Source of the DNA: Candidatus Fusicatenibacter intestinigallinarum
Lineage (GTDB): Bacteria > Bacillota > Clostridia > Lachnospirales > Lachnospiraceae
Direction: 5' to 3'
Length of the DNA stretch: 64,000 nucleotides
Assembly: GCA_019119555.1 (NCBI GenBank)
Contig: DWWU01000044.1
Location: forward strand, 1-64,000
Program-made: the position numbers and the translations under genes
Shown: positions 36,468 through 45,711 of the stretch, one piece after another
Layout: every line of letters begins with the position of its first letter
How positions within the stretch are numbered: position 1 is the stretch's first letter
Notes under the pieces: generated by a model
What the model was told of the DNA's origin: nothing
The model's database searches: none
What the model saw: only the letters and a program-made list of their open reading frames with translations

Positions 36468-36935
36468 TTATTCCTCAGATTCAAAGTTATCCAGAATTTT
36501 TTTCAGCCGTTCCAGAATCAGAAGCGCCGAATCGTCATCCCTGGTCACACACATAATCACGTCGTCGCCGGCGATACAGCCCACAATCTCCGGCCAGTTC
36601 AGTTCATCCAGCACTTTGGCCGCAGCCATCGCCATACCCGAAACCGTCTTGACCACCAGAATGTTTTTTGCCACATCGCCCGACACAAAAGCGTCTTTCA
36701 GCACCCGGACATACCGCGCGCCCATCTCCGGCGCGGTGTTCTGCAGCACCGCATACCGGAAACCTCCGTTTTCCTTCGGAACCTTTGTCAGCTTCAGCTG
36801 ACGGATATCCCTCGATACCGTCGCCTGAGTCACCGCGAATCCGGTTTCCTCCAGCTTCTGGGCCAGTTCCTCCTGTGTCTCTATGTCATACTGACTGATC
36901 AGTTTTAAAATCTGCGCATGTCTTGCGATTTTCAT
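36468..36935 (-). CDS. argR: arginine repressor ArgR/AhrC
   Basis: The 155-residue regulator has the winged helix-turn-helix with TQATVSRDIRQLKLTKVP and the C-terminal arginine-binding and hexamerisation domain with GDDVIMCVTRDDDSALL. It represses arginine synthesis genes and is placed between nadK and recN as in many Firmicutes. Confidence 0.96.
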   Translation of the reverse strand: MKIARHAQILKLISQYDIETQEELAQKLEETGFAVTQATVSRDIRQLKLTKVPKENGGFRYAVLQNTAPEMGARYVRVLKDAFVSGDVAKNILVVKTVSGMAMAAAKVLDELNWPEIVGCIAGDDVIMCVTRDDDSALLILERLKKILDNFESEE

Positions 36936-36959
36936 CTGATTTCCTCCCTGTCAAAATCT

Positions 36960-37028
36960 GCAACCGTTCAGCAAGCGGAACGGTTACGCATCCGCCCATT
37001 GAAAATCGCTTCACGATGGGCCGGATGC
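36960..37028. repeat. composite R1 element
   Basis: An R1 palindrome (GCAACCGTTCAGC..GCGGAACGGTTAC, 36960-36987) is joined to GCATCCGCCCATTG...CGATGGGCCGGATGC (36988-37028), the hairpin module of the other composites in mirror order. It abuts the nadK stop codon. Confidence 0.75.
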
Positions 37029-37934
37029 CTAAATATTATTTGCCATTTTCCTTCGAAGGGTTTCCAGAAAACTGATTTTGCTGACTTTTACCAGCCAGGT
37101 ATCCTTTCTGGATTTTTTGATCTCAATTCTGTCTCCGGTCACCATCTGGATTCCGGTATCTCCGTCAAAAAATGCCATGCCCTGTTCCTCGCCGCCGTCT
37201 CTGGCCGGTCCCAGTTCCACAATGATCACATCGTGCTCCGGAAAAATAATGCTGCGCGTATTCAGCGTATGCGGCGCCAGAGGCGTCATCAGCAGCATCG
37301 CCCCTTCCGGGGACACCACCGGACCGCCCGCAGAAAGGCTGTAACCGGTGGAGCCGGTAGGCGTCGCGATGATAATTCCGTCCGCCCGGTAGGAATTCAG
37401 GAATTCCCCATTAACATAGTTGTTGAACTGAACCACCCGAAGGCCTCCCCGTCTGCTGAGAACGATATCGTTCAGGGCGATATCCTCCGCGATTTTCCTG
37501 CTGCCCCGGTAAATGCTCCCGGTAAGCATCATCCTTCTCTGCAGCTCATACTCTCCCGCCAGAAGATGATCCAGCGCCGGAAAAATGGAGCTGCTGTCGA
37601 TATCCGCCAGATACCCCAGGGTTCCCAGATTGATGCCGAGCAAAGGAATCTGCCGGTCCACCACATCTCTGGCAGCCTGCAGCAGCGTGCCGTCCCCGCC
37701 GAGGACAATCGCGCAGTCGATATTTTCCGGTATCTGCGACGGGTCCGTATAGTGGAACCCTTCTTCCTTCTCTCTGCCGTGCTCCGGAAAGCTTCCCTCC
37801 GCCTCCGGGCAGGAGCGGATCTGAGGGGACAGAAAACACTGTTTTCCATGTTCCTCCAGATACTTTACAACTTTCCGGGTAACGGCAAAATTTCTGTCCT
37901 TCGTCTGATTGGCAATCAGATAAAAACGTTCCAT
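37029..37934 (-). CDS. nadK: NAD kinase
   Basis: The 301-residue enzyme phosphorylates NAD to NADP. CAIVLGGDGTLLQAAR is the GGDG nucleotide motif, GINLGTLGYLADID follows, LNDIVLSR and SYRADGIIIATPTGSTGYSLSAGGPVV are family markers. The second ATG is used since GGAG lies 5 bases before it. It is within the nusB-spo0A run, between tlyA and argR. Confidence 0.95.
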   Translation of the reverse strand: MERFYLIANQTKDRNFAVTRKVVKYLEEHGKQCFLSPQIRSCPEAEGSFPEHGREKEEGFHYTDPSQIPENIDCAIVLGGDGTLLQAARDVVDRQIPLLGINLGTLGYLADIDSSSIFPALDHLLAGEYELQRRMMLTGSIYRGSRKIAEDIALNDIVLSRRGGLRVVQFNNYVNGEFLNSYRADGIIIATPTGSTGYSLSAGGPVVSPEGAMLLMTPLAPHTLNTRSIIFPEHDVIIVELGPARDGGEEQGMAFFDGDTGIQMVTGDRIEIKKSRKDTWLVKVSKISFLETLRRKMANNI

Positions 37935-37982
37935 CTCTCTCTCCATGCTCTGTCTGTATGCAACCGTCGGATCGGCTGACTG

Positions 37983-38795
37983 TCACTGCTTATCCAATGT
38001 ATCGTGTGCCTGACGGACAACCTCCTCCGGCTGTACCGGCACATCCTCCTCCGTAACTCCATCGGGAAGTCTGACCAGATGAATCAGATATTCGATATTT
38101 CCCTCCGGGCCCTTGATCGGAGAAAACTCCAGGTGACGCACGCCGAAGGAAATGCTCTGGGCATACCGGATCACCTGCCAGATCACCTCAAGATGAACCG
38201 CAGGGTCACGAACCACGCCCTTTTTCCCGACTTTTTCCCTTCCGGCCTCAAACTGTGGTTTGATCAGCGCCGTCATCTGCGCGTTCTCCTCCATCAGCCC
38301 GCGCACCGGGAGAAGCACTTTTGTCAGAGAAATAAAGGAGACGTCAATGGACACAAACTGCACCGGCTCCTGTATGTCTTCCGGCGTCACATAGCGGATG
38401 TTGGTTCGCTCCATACAGACAACCCTTTCATCGTTGCGCAGTTTCCAGTCCAGCTGTCCGTGTCCCACGTCCACTGCATAAACCTTCGCCGCGCCGTTCT
38501 GCAGCATACAGTCGGTAAACCCGCCTGTGGAGGCGCCCACATCCATACATATTTTTCCATCCAGCTCCAGGCCGAAATGGGTCATCGCCTTTTCCAGCTT
38601 CAGGCCGCCGCGGCTTACATAGGGCAGGGGCCGACCTTTCTGCGTAATCGTAACCGTCTCCGGAAACATGGATCCGGCCTTGTCCTCGCGCTCTCCGTCC
38701 ACGAGAATCTCGCCGGCCATAATCATGGCCTTCGCCTTTTCTCTGGACGGGGCCATTCCTCTTTGTACCAGCAATACGTCCAAACGCTCTTTCAT
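37983..38795 (-). CDS. TlyA family RNA methyltransferase
   Basis: The 270-residue protein joins an S4 RNA-binding domain (1-60, RLDVLLVQRGMAPSREKAKAMIMAG) to an FtsJ-like methyltransferase with SAM motif DVGASTGGFTDCML and the later IDVSFISL and IKPQFEAGR. TlyA 2'-O-methylates ribosomal RNA in mycobacteria; in Clostridia the target is less certain. It overlaps the dxs stop by four bases, so the two are coupled. Confidence 0.93.
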   Translation of the reverse strand: MKERLDVLLVQRGMAPSREKAKAMIMAGEILVDGEREDKAGSMFPETVTITQKGRPLPYVSRGGLKLEKAMTHFGLELDGKICMDVGASTGGFTDCMLQNGAAKVYAVDVGHGQLDWKLRNDERVVCMERTNIRYVTPEDIQEPVQFVSIDVSFISLTKVLLPVRGLMEENAQMTALIKPQFEAGREKVGKKGVVRDPAVHLEVIWQVIRYAQSISFGVRHLEFSPIKGPEGNIEYLIHLVRLPDGVTEEDVPVQPEEVVRQAHDTLDKQ

Positions 38796-40711
38796 CTGTT
38801 CTGCTCCAATCTCTCTTCTGCTTTCCTCCCGTTTTCCTCTTCGGGCGCGCTTCCGTTCCGGCGGTACTTTTTCAGAACCTTTTCCGCCACGCTGTCCGCG
38901 TCGATTCCCGTCTCCTTCATCTGAGACGCCACGCTGCCCTGATGGACAAAACGGTTCGGCAGGGCGACGATCTGCACCCGCGCCGGAAGCTCTTCCTCCA
39001 TCACAAAGGACGCCACCTGCTCGCCGAATCCTCCGTTTCTGATATTCTCCTCCATGGTCACCAGAAGCGAATGGCTCCGGGACAGTTCCTGCACCAGAGC
39101 TGTGTCAAACGGTTTGACAAAACGCATATTGACCAGGGTCACATCATATCCCTGTTCCTTCAGCAGTTCCCTGACGCGAACCGCAATTTTTACCATATTG
39201 CCCACTGCGAGAAGCGCAATTTCTTTTCCCTCCTCCAGTACCTCCGCTTTGCCGTACCGAATCGGTTCCCTGTGGTCTTCCAGTCCGGTGTAGGCTTCCC
39301 CGCGGGGATATCTCAGGGCGATCGGCCCGCTAAAATGCACCGCAAATTTCATCATATCCGAAAGCTCCCAGAGATTTTTCGGCGCCATCACCGTCATATT
39401 CGGCATGGAATTCAGATAAGAGAGGTCAAAGATTCCATGATGTGTCTCCCCGTCCGATCCCACCAGACCGGCACGGTCAATGGCAAAAACCACATGCAGT
39501 TCCTGCATGCAGACGTCATGGAGCATCTGATCATAGGCTCTCTGAAGGAACGACGAGTAAATCGCCACCACCGGAATCAGACCGCCAAGCGCCAGTCCCG
39601 CCGCAAACGTCACCGCATGCTCCTCTGCGATTCCCACGTCGTAACACCGCCCAGGGAACATGTTGGAAAACCGCTTCAGTCCGACGCCCGTAGGCATCGC
39701 GGCAGTCACGGCAACCACATCCGGCTCCCGGTCCCCCATCTTTCGCATGACGGTGGAAAAAATATCCGTGTACGTCGCATTGCTTTTTGTCGCCGGAAGG
39801 CCGGTCTCAATCTCAAAAGGCCCCGCGCCGTGAAATCTGGCCGGATGACGAAGCGCCGGCTCATAGCCCTGACCCTTCACCGTCAGCACATGGACCAGAA
39901 TCGGACCCTCAAATCTCCTGGCCTCCTGGAAAGTCCGGATCATCTGCGGGATATCGTGTCCGTCCACCGGTCCCAGATAGGTGATTCCCATGTCCTCAAA
40001 AAACATCCCGGGAATGATGATCTGCTTGATACTGCTCTTTGTCTTCCGCACAGCGTCAACCATTCCCTGACCGATTTTCGGAATTCTCTCCAGCGCCCGG
40101 GTCACGCCCATCTTCAGCTCTGTGTAGGACGCTGCCGTGCGGATTCCGCTGAGGTAGGTGGAAATTCCTCCCACATTCTTTGAGATGGACATTTCATTGT
40201 CGTTGAGCACAATGATAAAGTTGGTTTTCAGCTCCGCCGCATTGTTCAGAGCCTCATAGGCCATGCCTCCGGTCAGGGCTCCGTCCCCGATGATGGAGAT
40301 CACGGAATAATTTTCTTTCTTCAGTTCCCGGGCTTTCACATACCCGACGCCTGCTGAGATGGACGTCGAACTGTGTCCCGTGTCAAAGACGTCGCAGTCG
40401 CTCTCCGACCGTTTGGGGAAACCGCTCAGTCCCCCTTCCTGGCGAAGGCTGTCAAAGGCGTCCTTCCTTCCGGTGAGGATCTTATGGGTATATGACTGAT
40501 GTCCCACATCCCAGATCATCTTGTCTTCAGGCAGATCAAACACACGGTGCAGCGCGATGGTCAGCTCCACAACGCCCAGGTTGGAAGCCAGATGGCCTCC
40601 CGTTCTGCTCATCGTCTGAATCAGAAACTCCCGGATCTCACCTGCAAGCTCCGGAAGCTGTTCTGCAGGTATTTTTTTGATATCGTTGGGTTTTTTTATT
40701 TTTTCTAACAT
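38792..40711 (-). CDS. dxs: 1-deoxy-D-xylulose-5-phosphate synthase
   Basis: The 639-residue thiamine diphosphate enzyme starts the MEP isoprenoid pathway. It shows IWDVGHQSYTHKILTGR, IIGDGALTGGMAYEALNNA (ThDP and metal site), LNDNEMSISKNVGGIS, the acid motif GIAEEHAVTFAAGLA and DRAGLVGSDGETHHG. AAGGGA lies before the chosen ATG. ispA lies just upstream, so isoprenoid precursor and prenyl chain genes are together. Confidence 0.98.
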   Translation of the reverse strand: MLEKIKKPNDIKKIPAEQLPELAGEIREFLIQTMSRTGGHLASNLGVVELTIALHRVFDLPEDKMIWDVGHQSYTHKILTGRKDAFDSLRQEGGLSGFPKRSESDCDVFDTGHSSTSISAGVGYVKARELKKENYSVISIIGDGALTGGMAYEALNNAAELKTNFIIVLNDNEMSISKNVGGISTYLSGIRTAASYTELKMGVTRALERIPKIGQGMVDAVRKTKSSIKQIIIPGMFFEDMGITYLGPVDGHDIPQMIRTFQEARRFEGPILVHVLTVKGQGYEPALRHPARFHGAGPFEIETGLPATKSNATYTDIFSTVMRKMGDREPDVVAVTAAMPTGVGLKRFSNMFPGRCYDVGIAEEHAVTFAAGLALGGLIPVVAIYSSFLQRAYDQMLHDVCMQELHVVFAIDRAGLVGSDGETHHGIFDLSYLNSMPNMTVMAPKNLWELSDMMKFAVHFSGPIALRYPRGEAYTGLEDHREPIRYGKAEVLEEGKEIALLAVGNMVKIAVRVRELLKEQGYDVTLVNMRFVKPFDTALVQELSRSHSLLVTMEENIRNGGFGEQVASFVMEEELPARVQIVALPNRFVHQGSVASQMKETGIDADSVAEKVLKKYRRNGSAPEEENGRKAEERLEQNR

Positions 40712-40729
40712 AAAATCAGTTCCCTTACC

Positions 40730-40757
40730 GTAACCATTCCGCACGAAGAACGGTTAC
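40730..40757. repeat. R1 palindrome
   Basis: GTAACCATTCCGC and GAAGAACGGTTAC, partly mismatched inside. It fills most of the 49 bases between ispA and dxs, ending 3 bases from the ispA stop. Confidence 0.65.
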
Positions 40758-40760
40758 CCC

Positions 40761-41675
40761 TTATTTTCTTCTGGAAGCCAGCCAGAGCAGAAGCTGATCA
40801 AGGAACGTGTGCTCTCCCGGAATCTGTGCCACCAGTTCCCGCGCTTCTCTGGTATAAGCCTCCACTTCCCGTCCTGCGCCTTCCACGCCGAACAGCGTCA
40901 CATAGGTGGTTTTCTCATTCTTCGCGTCGCTTCCGGCCGGTTTTCCCAGCTCTTCCGTCGTGCCCGTCGCATCCAGAATATCGTCCTGAATCTGGAATGC
41001 GAGACCGGTTTTCTTTGCCGCAAGTTCCACGATCTCCACCTGTCGTTCTTCGGCGCCTGCCAGAACCGCTCCTATCATCATTGACGCCTCAATCAGCGCG
41101 GAGGTCTTGTTTTCATAGATATAGTCCAGCATCGTCCTGTCGATTTCCGCCCGGTGATGCTTTTCATTCATCACATCTACGCTCTGCCCTCCCAGCATTC
41201 CGTATGCGCCGGTCTTCCGGGCGAGTATTTTCAGCGCCGCCGCCACCCTCTCGGGACTGTTTTCGCAGTCAAAGGCTTTCAGCGCCGTCTCATAGGCATA
41301 ATTCAGAAGCGCATCACCGCTCAGAACCCCCAGGGCCTCACCGTAAACCGCATGATTCGTCTTCTTTCCTCTGCGGTAGTCGTCGTTGTCGATGGCCGGA
41401 AGATCGTCATGAATCAGCGAATGGGTATGAACCATCTCAATCGCCGCCATAAACGGTTCCACTGCCTGATCCGTTCCCCCGAATACGCGGTATGTCTCCT
41501 GCATCAGCAGCGGACGCAGCCGCTTGCCGCCGGAACGCATACTGTAATTCATCGCCTCCAGGAGAAGCTTTGGAAAGCCTTCCTCCTCCGGCAGAAATTT
41601 CATCACCACATCGTTGGCCTGTTTCGTTTTTTCTCTCAGGCTCTTGTTAAATTCCAAATTCTGTAATTGTTCCAT
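40761..41675 (-). CDS. ispA: polyprenyl synthetase, farnesyl diphosphate synthase type
   Basis: The 304-residue all-helical enzyme has the first aspartate-rich motif in HDDLPAIDNDDYRRG and the second in QIQDDILDATGT, plus GGKRLRPLL. It builds C15 or longer prenyl diphosphates from IPP. Its start overlaps the end of xseB by 29 bp, and dxs follows. Confidence 0.95.
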   Translation of the reverse strand: MEQLQNLEFNKSLREKTKQANDVVMKFLPEEEGFPKLLLEAMNYSMRSGGKRLRPLLMQETYRVFGGTDQAVEPFMAAIEMVHTHSLIHDDLPAIDNDDYRRGKKTNHAVYGEALGVLSGDALLNYAYETALKAFDCENSPERVAAALKILARKTGAYGMLGGQSVDVMNEKHHRAEIDRTMLDYIYENKTSALIEASMMIGAVLAGAEERQVEIVELAAKKTGLAFQIQDDILDATGTTEELGKPAGSDAKNEKTTYVTLFGVEGAGREVEAYTREARELVAQIPGEHTFLDQLLLWLASRRK

Positions 41676-41997
41676 CCTGATTTATCTGGAGCATCTTTTT
41701 CTCTACCGTGTCAATTTTGGCACTGCACTCCCTGAGAAGCTCCATCCCTTCCTTGTAGACCCGGAACGAATCTTCCAGGCTGATTTCACTGTTCTCAAGC
41801 TGCGCGATTTTCTGATCCAGAAGCGCAAAATTTTCTTCCAGCGTACGCTCCCCGGAAGCCTCACCGGTTTCCTCCGCATCCGCAGCAACGTTCTGATTGC
41901 TTTCCTCATTCAAAGCCATTGTTCTGCTTTTCTCTGTCTTCATGCCTGTCTCTGCCCTCTCTTCCGCCTTTTCTCCGTCTGTCCGCCGTCCATTCAC
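41647..41997 (-). CDS. xseB: exodeoxyribonuclease VII small subunit
   Basis: The XseB core is TLEENFALLDQKIAQLENSE-ISLEDSFRVYKEGMELL. As drawn, the product has 116 residues with about 45 extra acidic, low-complexity residues at the N-terminus. Usual XseB has 60-80, so a later ATG (41943 or 41919) may be the true start. The GTG at 41997 overlaps the xseA stop. XseB activates the XseA nuclease. Confidence 0.88.
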   Translation of the reverse strand: MNGRRTDGEKAEERAETGMKTEKSRTMALNEESNQNVAADAEETGEASGERTLEENFALLDQKIAQLENSEISLEDSFRVYKEGMELLRECSAKIDTVEKKMLQINQDGTITEFGI

Positions 41998-43229
41998 AGG
42001 GATTCTGTCCCCCGGAACGGAACCGGATACGTCCTTTTTACTTCCGCCTCGATGGTTCCATCTGTCACCTGAATGTTCAGGAGTTCGCCTTCCCGTACCT
42101 GAGCAATCTGTGTTACCGGCCGGTGGTCATAATTTTCCACATAGGAAAAGCCCTGATTCAGCTTATCCAGCGGGGAAAGCCCCTGCATCTGCCGGATATA
42201 CAGTTCCAGAATATGGCGTTTGCCCTTCAGCACCACCTCCATAGTTTCCTGCAGCCTGCGCTCCGCTTCCGCCATCCGCTCTTTCTGCTTCTCAAGCTTC
42301 TGCACCGGATTCAGATAATTCCAGCGGGCCTGAAAGCTCTGCAGTCTGGCTCTTGCCTGCTGCACCTGCGTCTGCATCGAATAGTTCATTCTCCGGCGAT
42401 ACTGACCCATCCGTTCCAGAATCGCCCGGATGTCCGTCACCGCCAGCTCTGCAGCGGCGGAGGGCGTCGGCGCACGCAGATCCGCGACATAATCGGCGAT
42501 CGTCGTATCCGTCTCATGTCCCACCGCTGAGATTACCGGAGTCTCGCAGTTAAAAATCGCCCGCGCGACCGCTTCCTCATTAAAGGCCCAGAGATCCTCA
42601 ATGGAACCGCCGCCTCTTCCGACAATCAGCACATCAAGATGCAGCCGATCCAGCGTCTCAATGCCCCGGACAATGCTCTGCACCGCTCCCTCTCCCTGCA
42701 CCAGCGCCGGATAAAGAACGATCTGCACATAAGGGTTCCTGCGGTACGCCACATTCCGGATGTCCTGGATCACCGCGCCGGTGGGCGCAGTGACAACACC
42801 CAGCCGTTTCACATAAAACGGAACCGGCTGCTTGTATTCCGGAGCGAACATTCCCATCTCCTCCAGCTCCTTTTTCAGAGCCAGAAAACGTTCATAGAGA
42901 AGGCCCGCCCCTTCCAGGCTGATTTCCTTTGCGTAAAGCTGGTATTTACCGTCCCGTTCGTAGACATTGACACTGCCCCCGACAATGACTTTGTCACCAT
43001 CCTTCATCCGAAAAGCCAGACCCCTGCGCTGTCCCGCAAACATCACACAGGCGATCGTACCGGAAGCATCCTTCAGAGAAAAGTAAAGATGACCGGAGGT
43101 GTGGTACTTACAGTTGCTCACCTCACCCCGGACATAGATTCTGCTCAGCATAAAATCCTGAGTAAACATATTCTTGATATAACTGTTGACCTGGCTTACG
43201 GAATAAACGCTCTGACTGGAACTACGCAT
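41994..43229 (-). CDS. xseA: exodeoxyribonuclease VII large subunit
   Basis: The 411-residue subunit cuts single-stranded DNA from both ends. An OB-fold domain ([14 protein letters not shown], then [22 protein letters not shown]) precedes the catalytic region [32 protein letters not shown] and [29 protein letters not shown], then a coiled coil. It overlaps nusB by 8 bp. Confidence 0.97.
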   Translation of the reverse strand: MRSSSQSVYSVSQVNSYIKNMFTQDFMLSRIYVRGEVSNCKYHTSGHLYFSLKDASGTIACVMFAGQRRGLAFRMKDGDKVIVGGSVNVYERDGKYQLYAKEISLEGAGLLYERFLALKKELEEMGMFAPEYKQPVPFYVKRLGVVTAPTGAVIQDIRNVAYRRNPYVQIVLYPALVQGEGAVQSIVRGIETLDRLHLDVLIVGRGGGSIEDLWAFNEEAVARAIFNCETPVISAVGHETDTTIADYVADLRAPTPSAAAELAVTDIRAILERMGQYRRRMNYSMQTQVQQARARLQSFQARWNYLNPVQKLEKQKERMAEAERRLQETMEVVLKGKRHILELYIRQMQGLSPLDKLNQGFSYVENYDHRPVTQIAQVREGELLNIQVTDGTIEAEVKRTYPVPFRGTESL

Positions 43230-43635
43230 CGGCTTTTTTCGCCAGTTTTCCAAGAATTCCGTTTACAAACGAAGACGAATCATCCGTGCCGAACCGTTTT
43301 GCCAGCTCCACGGCTTCATTGATCGCCACGCCCACCGGCACGTCCTCGTCAAAAAGCATCTCATAAACCGCCAGCCGCAGAATCGCCAGGTCCACCTTTC
43401 CCATACGGCTGGTTTTCCATCCCTCAGAAGTCTGGTTGAGCATCCGGTCGATTTCCTCCACATGCTCCTTCACCTTCAGGTATTTTCCTTCGATATATGC
43501 CTGATCTTTCGCTCCGGGAACAGTATCCTGTCCCTCAAAATACAGAGATATCTGACTCTCCATCTCATCCTCACTGTTAAACCCGGAAAGATAAAGCAGC
43601 TTAAAAACATTTTCTCTCAGTTGACTTCTGTTCAT
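43222..43635 (-). CDS. nusB: transcription antitermination factor NusB
   Basis: The 137-residue all-helical protein has [18 protein letters not shown] at the start and [31 protein letters not shown] at the end. NusB binds boxA RNA with S10 during rRNA transcription. A start four codons earlier is also possible. It leads the xseA-xseB-ispA-dxs series. Confidence 0.94.
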   Translation of the reverse strand: MNRSQLRENVFKLLYLSGFNSEDEMESQISLYFEGQDTVPGAKDQAYIEGKYLKVKEHVEEIDRMLNQTSEGWKTSRMGKVDLAILRLAVYEMLFDEDVPVGVAINEAVELAKRFGTDDSSSFVNGILGKLAKKADA

Positions 43636-43678
43636 TCTTCCTATCATCCTCTCCCTGTTTCTCTGATTTCAGCAGTCT

Positions 43679-44296
43679 TTATAATTCTTCAAAAACGACG
43701 GGAATCTGTCTGCGGAATTCTTCCAGCACCATACACGCGATCTCCCGCATCTGCGGATGAGCGGCGCCTGCCGTCCGCAGCCGGAAGAAATGTCTCCACT
43801 CCCGCAGATTCATCGTGACGACAATCTCCGTCTTCAGACTGTTCGGCAGAATACTTCTCGCCTCCTGGGGAGAAGCTCCCAGCCGGATCAGGTGCATATA
43901 CTGCTCCTCGCACTGCTGCATCATATGTTTCCAGACTGCATATTCTTCTGAATCCTCACTCCAGAATACCGGCTTGATAAACGTCAGCTCATTGCCGAAC
44001 TTGTCCTTCTGGTAATTGCAGTACCGTGTGCTCTCCTGACTGTAACTGGCCACACGATGGCGAACAATCTCGTGGGTAACCCCTCTGTCGCACACCATTT
44101 TGACAGAGATCTTCTCGTGTTCAATCACCGACTCATGGCCCCGCTTCAGTATATTCCTCACAAACGTTTCTGCGGAATCCTCTGTGATCAGCTCCTCGCT
44201 CTTATAGCAGACTCTTCCGATCTTTTCAATTTTCTGCAGCATTTTTCTGCCGTCCACTTCGTCCATGATCTCAAAATACGGTTCAATAATTTTCAT
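43679..44296 (-). CDS. thyX: flavin-dependent thymidylate synthase ThyX
   Basis: The 205-residue enzyme methylates dUMP using FAD and folate. The ThyX motif RHRVASYSQESTRYCNY (RHR, seven residues, S) is clear, with RGHESVIEHEKISV before it and the substrate site LREWRHFFRLR near the end. It lies 43 bases upstream of nusB. An R2 element fills much of its 5' region. Confidence 0.96.
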   Translation of the reverse strand: MKIIEPYFEIMDEVDGRKMLQKIEKIGRVCYKSEELITEDSAETFVRNILKRGHESVIEHEKISVKMVCDRGVTHEIVRHRVASYSQESTRYCNYQKDKFGNELTFIKPVFWSEDSEEYAVWKHMMQQCEEQYMHLIRLGASPQEARSILPNSLKTEIVVTMNLREWRHFFRLRTAGAAHPQMREIACMVLEEFRRQIPVVFEEL

Positions 44297-44317
44297 TTGT
44301 TTCCCTTTCTGTTTATT

Positions 44318-44350
44318 TATATAACATGGAGCAAAGTTCCCTGTTATATA
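44318..44350. repeat. R2 palindrome, minimal copy
   Basis: TATATAACATGGAGC-AAA-GTTCCCTGTTATATA, with one mismatched region and no tail. It begins a few bases past the T-tract of the asp23 terminator and lies 22 bases before thyX. Confidence 0.65.
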
Positions 44351-44355
44351 AAAGA

Positions 44356-44401
44356 AAACCGCGAAAGGTCAGCCAAATTTCTCAACCATCCCCCGCGGTT
44401 T
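44356..44401 (-). terminator. intrinsic terminator downstream of asp23
   Basis: AAACCGCG and CGCGGTTT close a long hairpin. On the minus strand TTTTCTTTTATATAAC follows, leading into the R2 copy. Confidence 0.75.
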
Positions 44402-44410
44402 CAGCTTCTC

Positions 44411-44803
44411 TTATTTCGTCTGCTCCATATCCACACCTGCGATTGCAACATTTACATCCGACACTTCCAGTCCTGTCATGTTCTCGATCGCAGCTTTTAC
44501 TTTTTCCTGCACCGTCTGGCTGGTTTCCGGAATTCCATACCCGTATTTGATATTCAGGGCAAGATCCACGCAGACAACACCTTCCAGCACATCAACCTTC
44601 ACGCCTTTGGAAAGATTTTTCATTCCCAGCTTGCCCACCAGCTCGTTGGTAATATTTCCCGCCATGGAGGCTACGCCTTCCACTTCTGTAGCGGCAAGGC
44701 CGGCGATAATCGCTACTACTTCGTCGGCAATCTGAACGGTTCCGATTCCCTCATCATCATAGATCGTATAAGCGTCTCTCTTTTGGTTCTTTGTATCTGC
44801 CAT
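44411..44803 (-). CDS. Asp23/Gls24 family envelope stress protein
   Basis: The 130-residue product has the Asp23 fold signature: GTVQIADEVVAIIAGLAATEVEGVASM, GVKVDVLEGVVCVDLALNIKYG and the C-terminal VNVAIAGVDM. These cytoplasmic proteins associate with the membrane in Gram-positives and often occur upstream of nusB. GAAGGAGG precedes the ATG. Confidence 0.93.
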   Translation of the reverse strand: MADTKNQKRDAYTIYDDEGIGTVQIADEVVAIIAGLAATEVEGVASMAGNITNELVGKLGMKNLSKGVKVDVLEGVVCVDLALNIKYGYGIPETSQTVQEKVKAAIENMTGLEVSDVNVAIAGVDMEQTK

Positions 44804-44834
44804 TTCGAAACCTCCTTCGGCTAAACTTTCTATT

Positions 44835-44843
44835 ATTATACCA
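44835..44843 (-). promoter_or_regulatory. extended -10 promoter of asp23
   Basis: TGGTATAAT on the minus strand is a consensus extended -10. It overlaps the last codon of sdaAA. No good -35 is seen. Confidence 0.5.
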
Positions 44844-45711
44844 AACCTTCCACAAAAATAAAAGCGTTTTTTGCATCCGGAGTCGCCGCCAGACCGCCTT
44901 CTCCGGTCTCCTTCAGAGACGGATGCATCTGTTCCCCGACCTCGCGCATCGCGTCGATCACCTGATCCGGAGAGATCCGGCTCTCGATCCCTGCCAGGGA
45001 CATATCAGCGGCTGACAGAGCGTTCACGGCTCCGATCACATTCCGTTTCACACATGGGACTTCCACCAGTCCGCCCACCGGATCGCAGACAAGACCGAGC
45101 AGATTTTTCAGCGCCATAGCGGCCGCATGGGAGATCTGTCTTTCCCCGCCGCCGCGGAGGGATACCAGAGCGCCTGCGGCCATCGCGCTGGCAGACCCGA
45201 TCTCTGCCTGACAGCCGCCCAGAGCCCCGGCGATAAAGGCGCGGCTTGCAATCACCTGACCAATGCCTGCCGCCACGTAGAGAGCATCCACAATTTCCCT
45301 GTCCGAAACACTGTATTCCTTCTGGTAGTTGACCAGCACTGCCGGAAGCACGCCGCAGGCTCCTGCCGTCGGCGCTGCGACGATTCTCTTCATGCAGGCG
45401 TTGGATTCTCCCATCTCCAGCGCGGAGGCGATCACTTTTCCCGTAAATTCGCCGCTCAGAGGCTTCTCATGCTCCAGATAACTCCGCATCCTGTTTCCAG
45501 CGCCTCCCACCAGCCCGCTGCGGGAACGAAGCGACGGATCATATCCGGCAGCCGCTTCCTTCATTGCTTTCCAGAGATCTCCCATTGCGGCAAGAGATTC
45601 CTCCCGGCCCACACCTCTCTCGTTCAGGTCGTCCAGCAGCACTGCCTCCTGAAAGGAAATCTGTTCTTCCCGGCAGCGGTTCTCTATTTCCTCCAGTGAT
45701 TTATAGGCCAT
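44836..45711 (-). CDS. sdaAA: L-serine dehydratase, iron-sulfur-dependent, alpha subunit
   Basis: The 291-residue subunit deaminates L-serine to pyruvate using a [4Fe-4S] cluster. Probable cluster cysteines lie in TAGACGVLPAVL, GGCQAEIGSASAMAAG and GLVCDPVGGLVEVPC. It overlaps sdaAB by 11 bp. Two-subunit enzymes of this kind are typical of Clostridia. Confidence 0.96.
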   Translation of the reverse strand: MAYKSLEEIENRCREEQISFQEAVLLDDLNERGVGREESLAAMGDLWKAMKEAAAGYDPSLRSRSGLVGGAGNRMRSYLEHEKPLSGEFTGKVIASALEMGESNACMKRIVAAPTAGACGVLPAVLVNYQKEYSVSDREIVDALYVAAGIGQVIASRAFIAGALGGCQAEIGSASAMAAGALVSLRGGGERQISHAAAMALKNLLGLVCDPVGGLVEVPCVKRNVIGAVNALSAADMSLAGIESRISPDQVIDAMREVGEQMHPSLKETGEGGLAATPDAKNAFIFVEGLV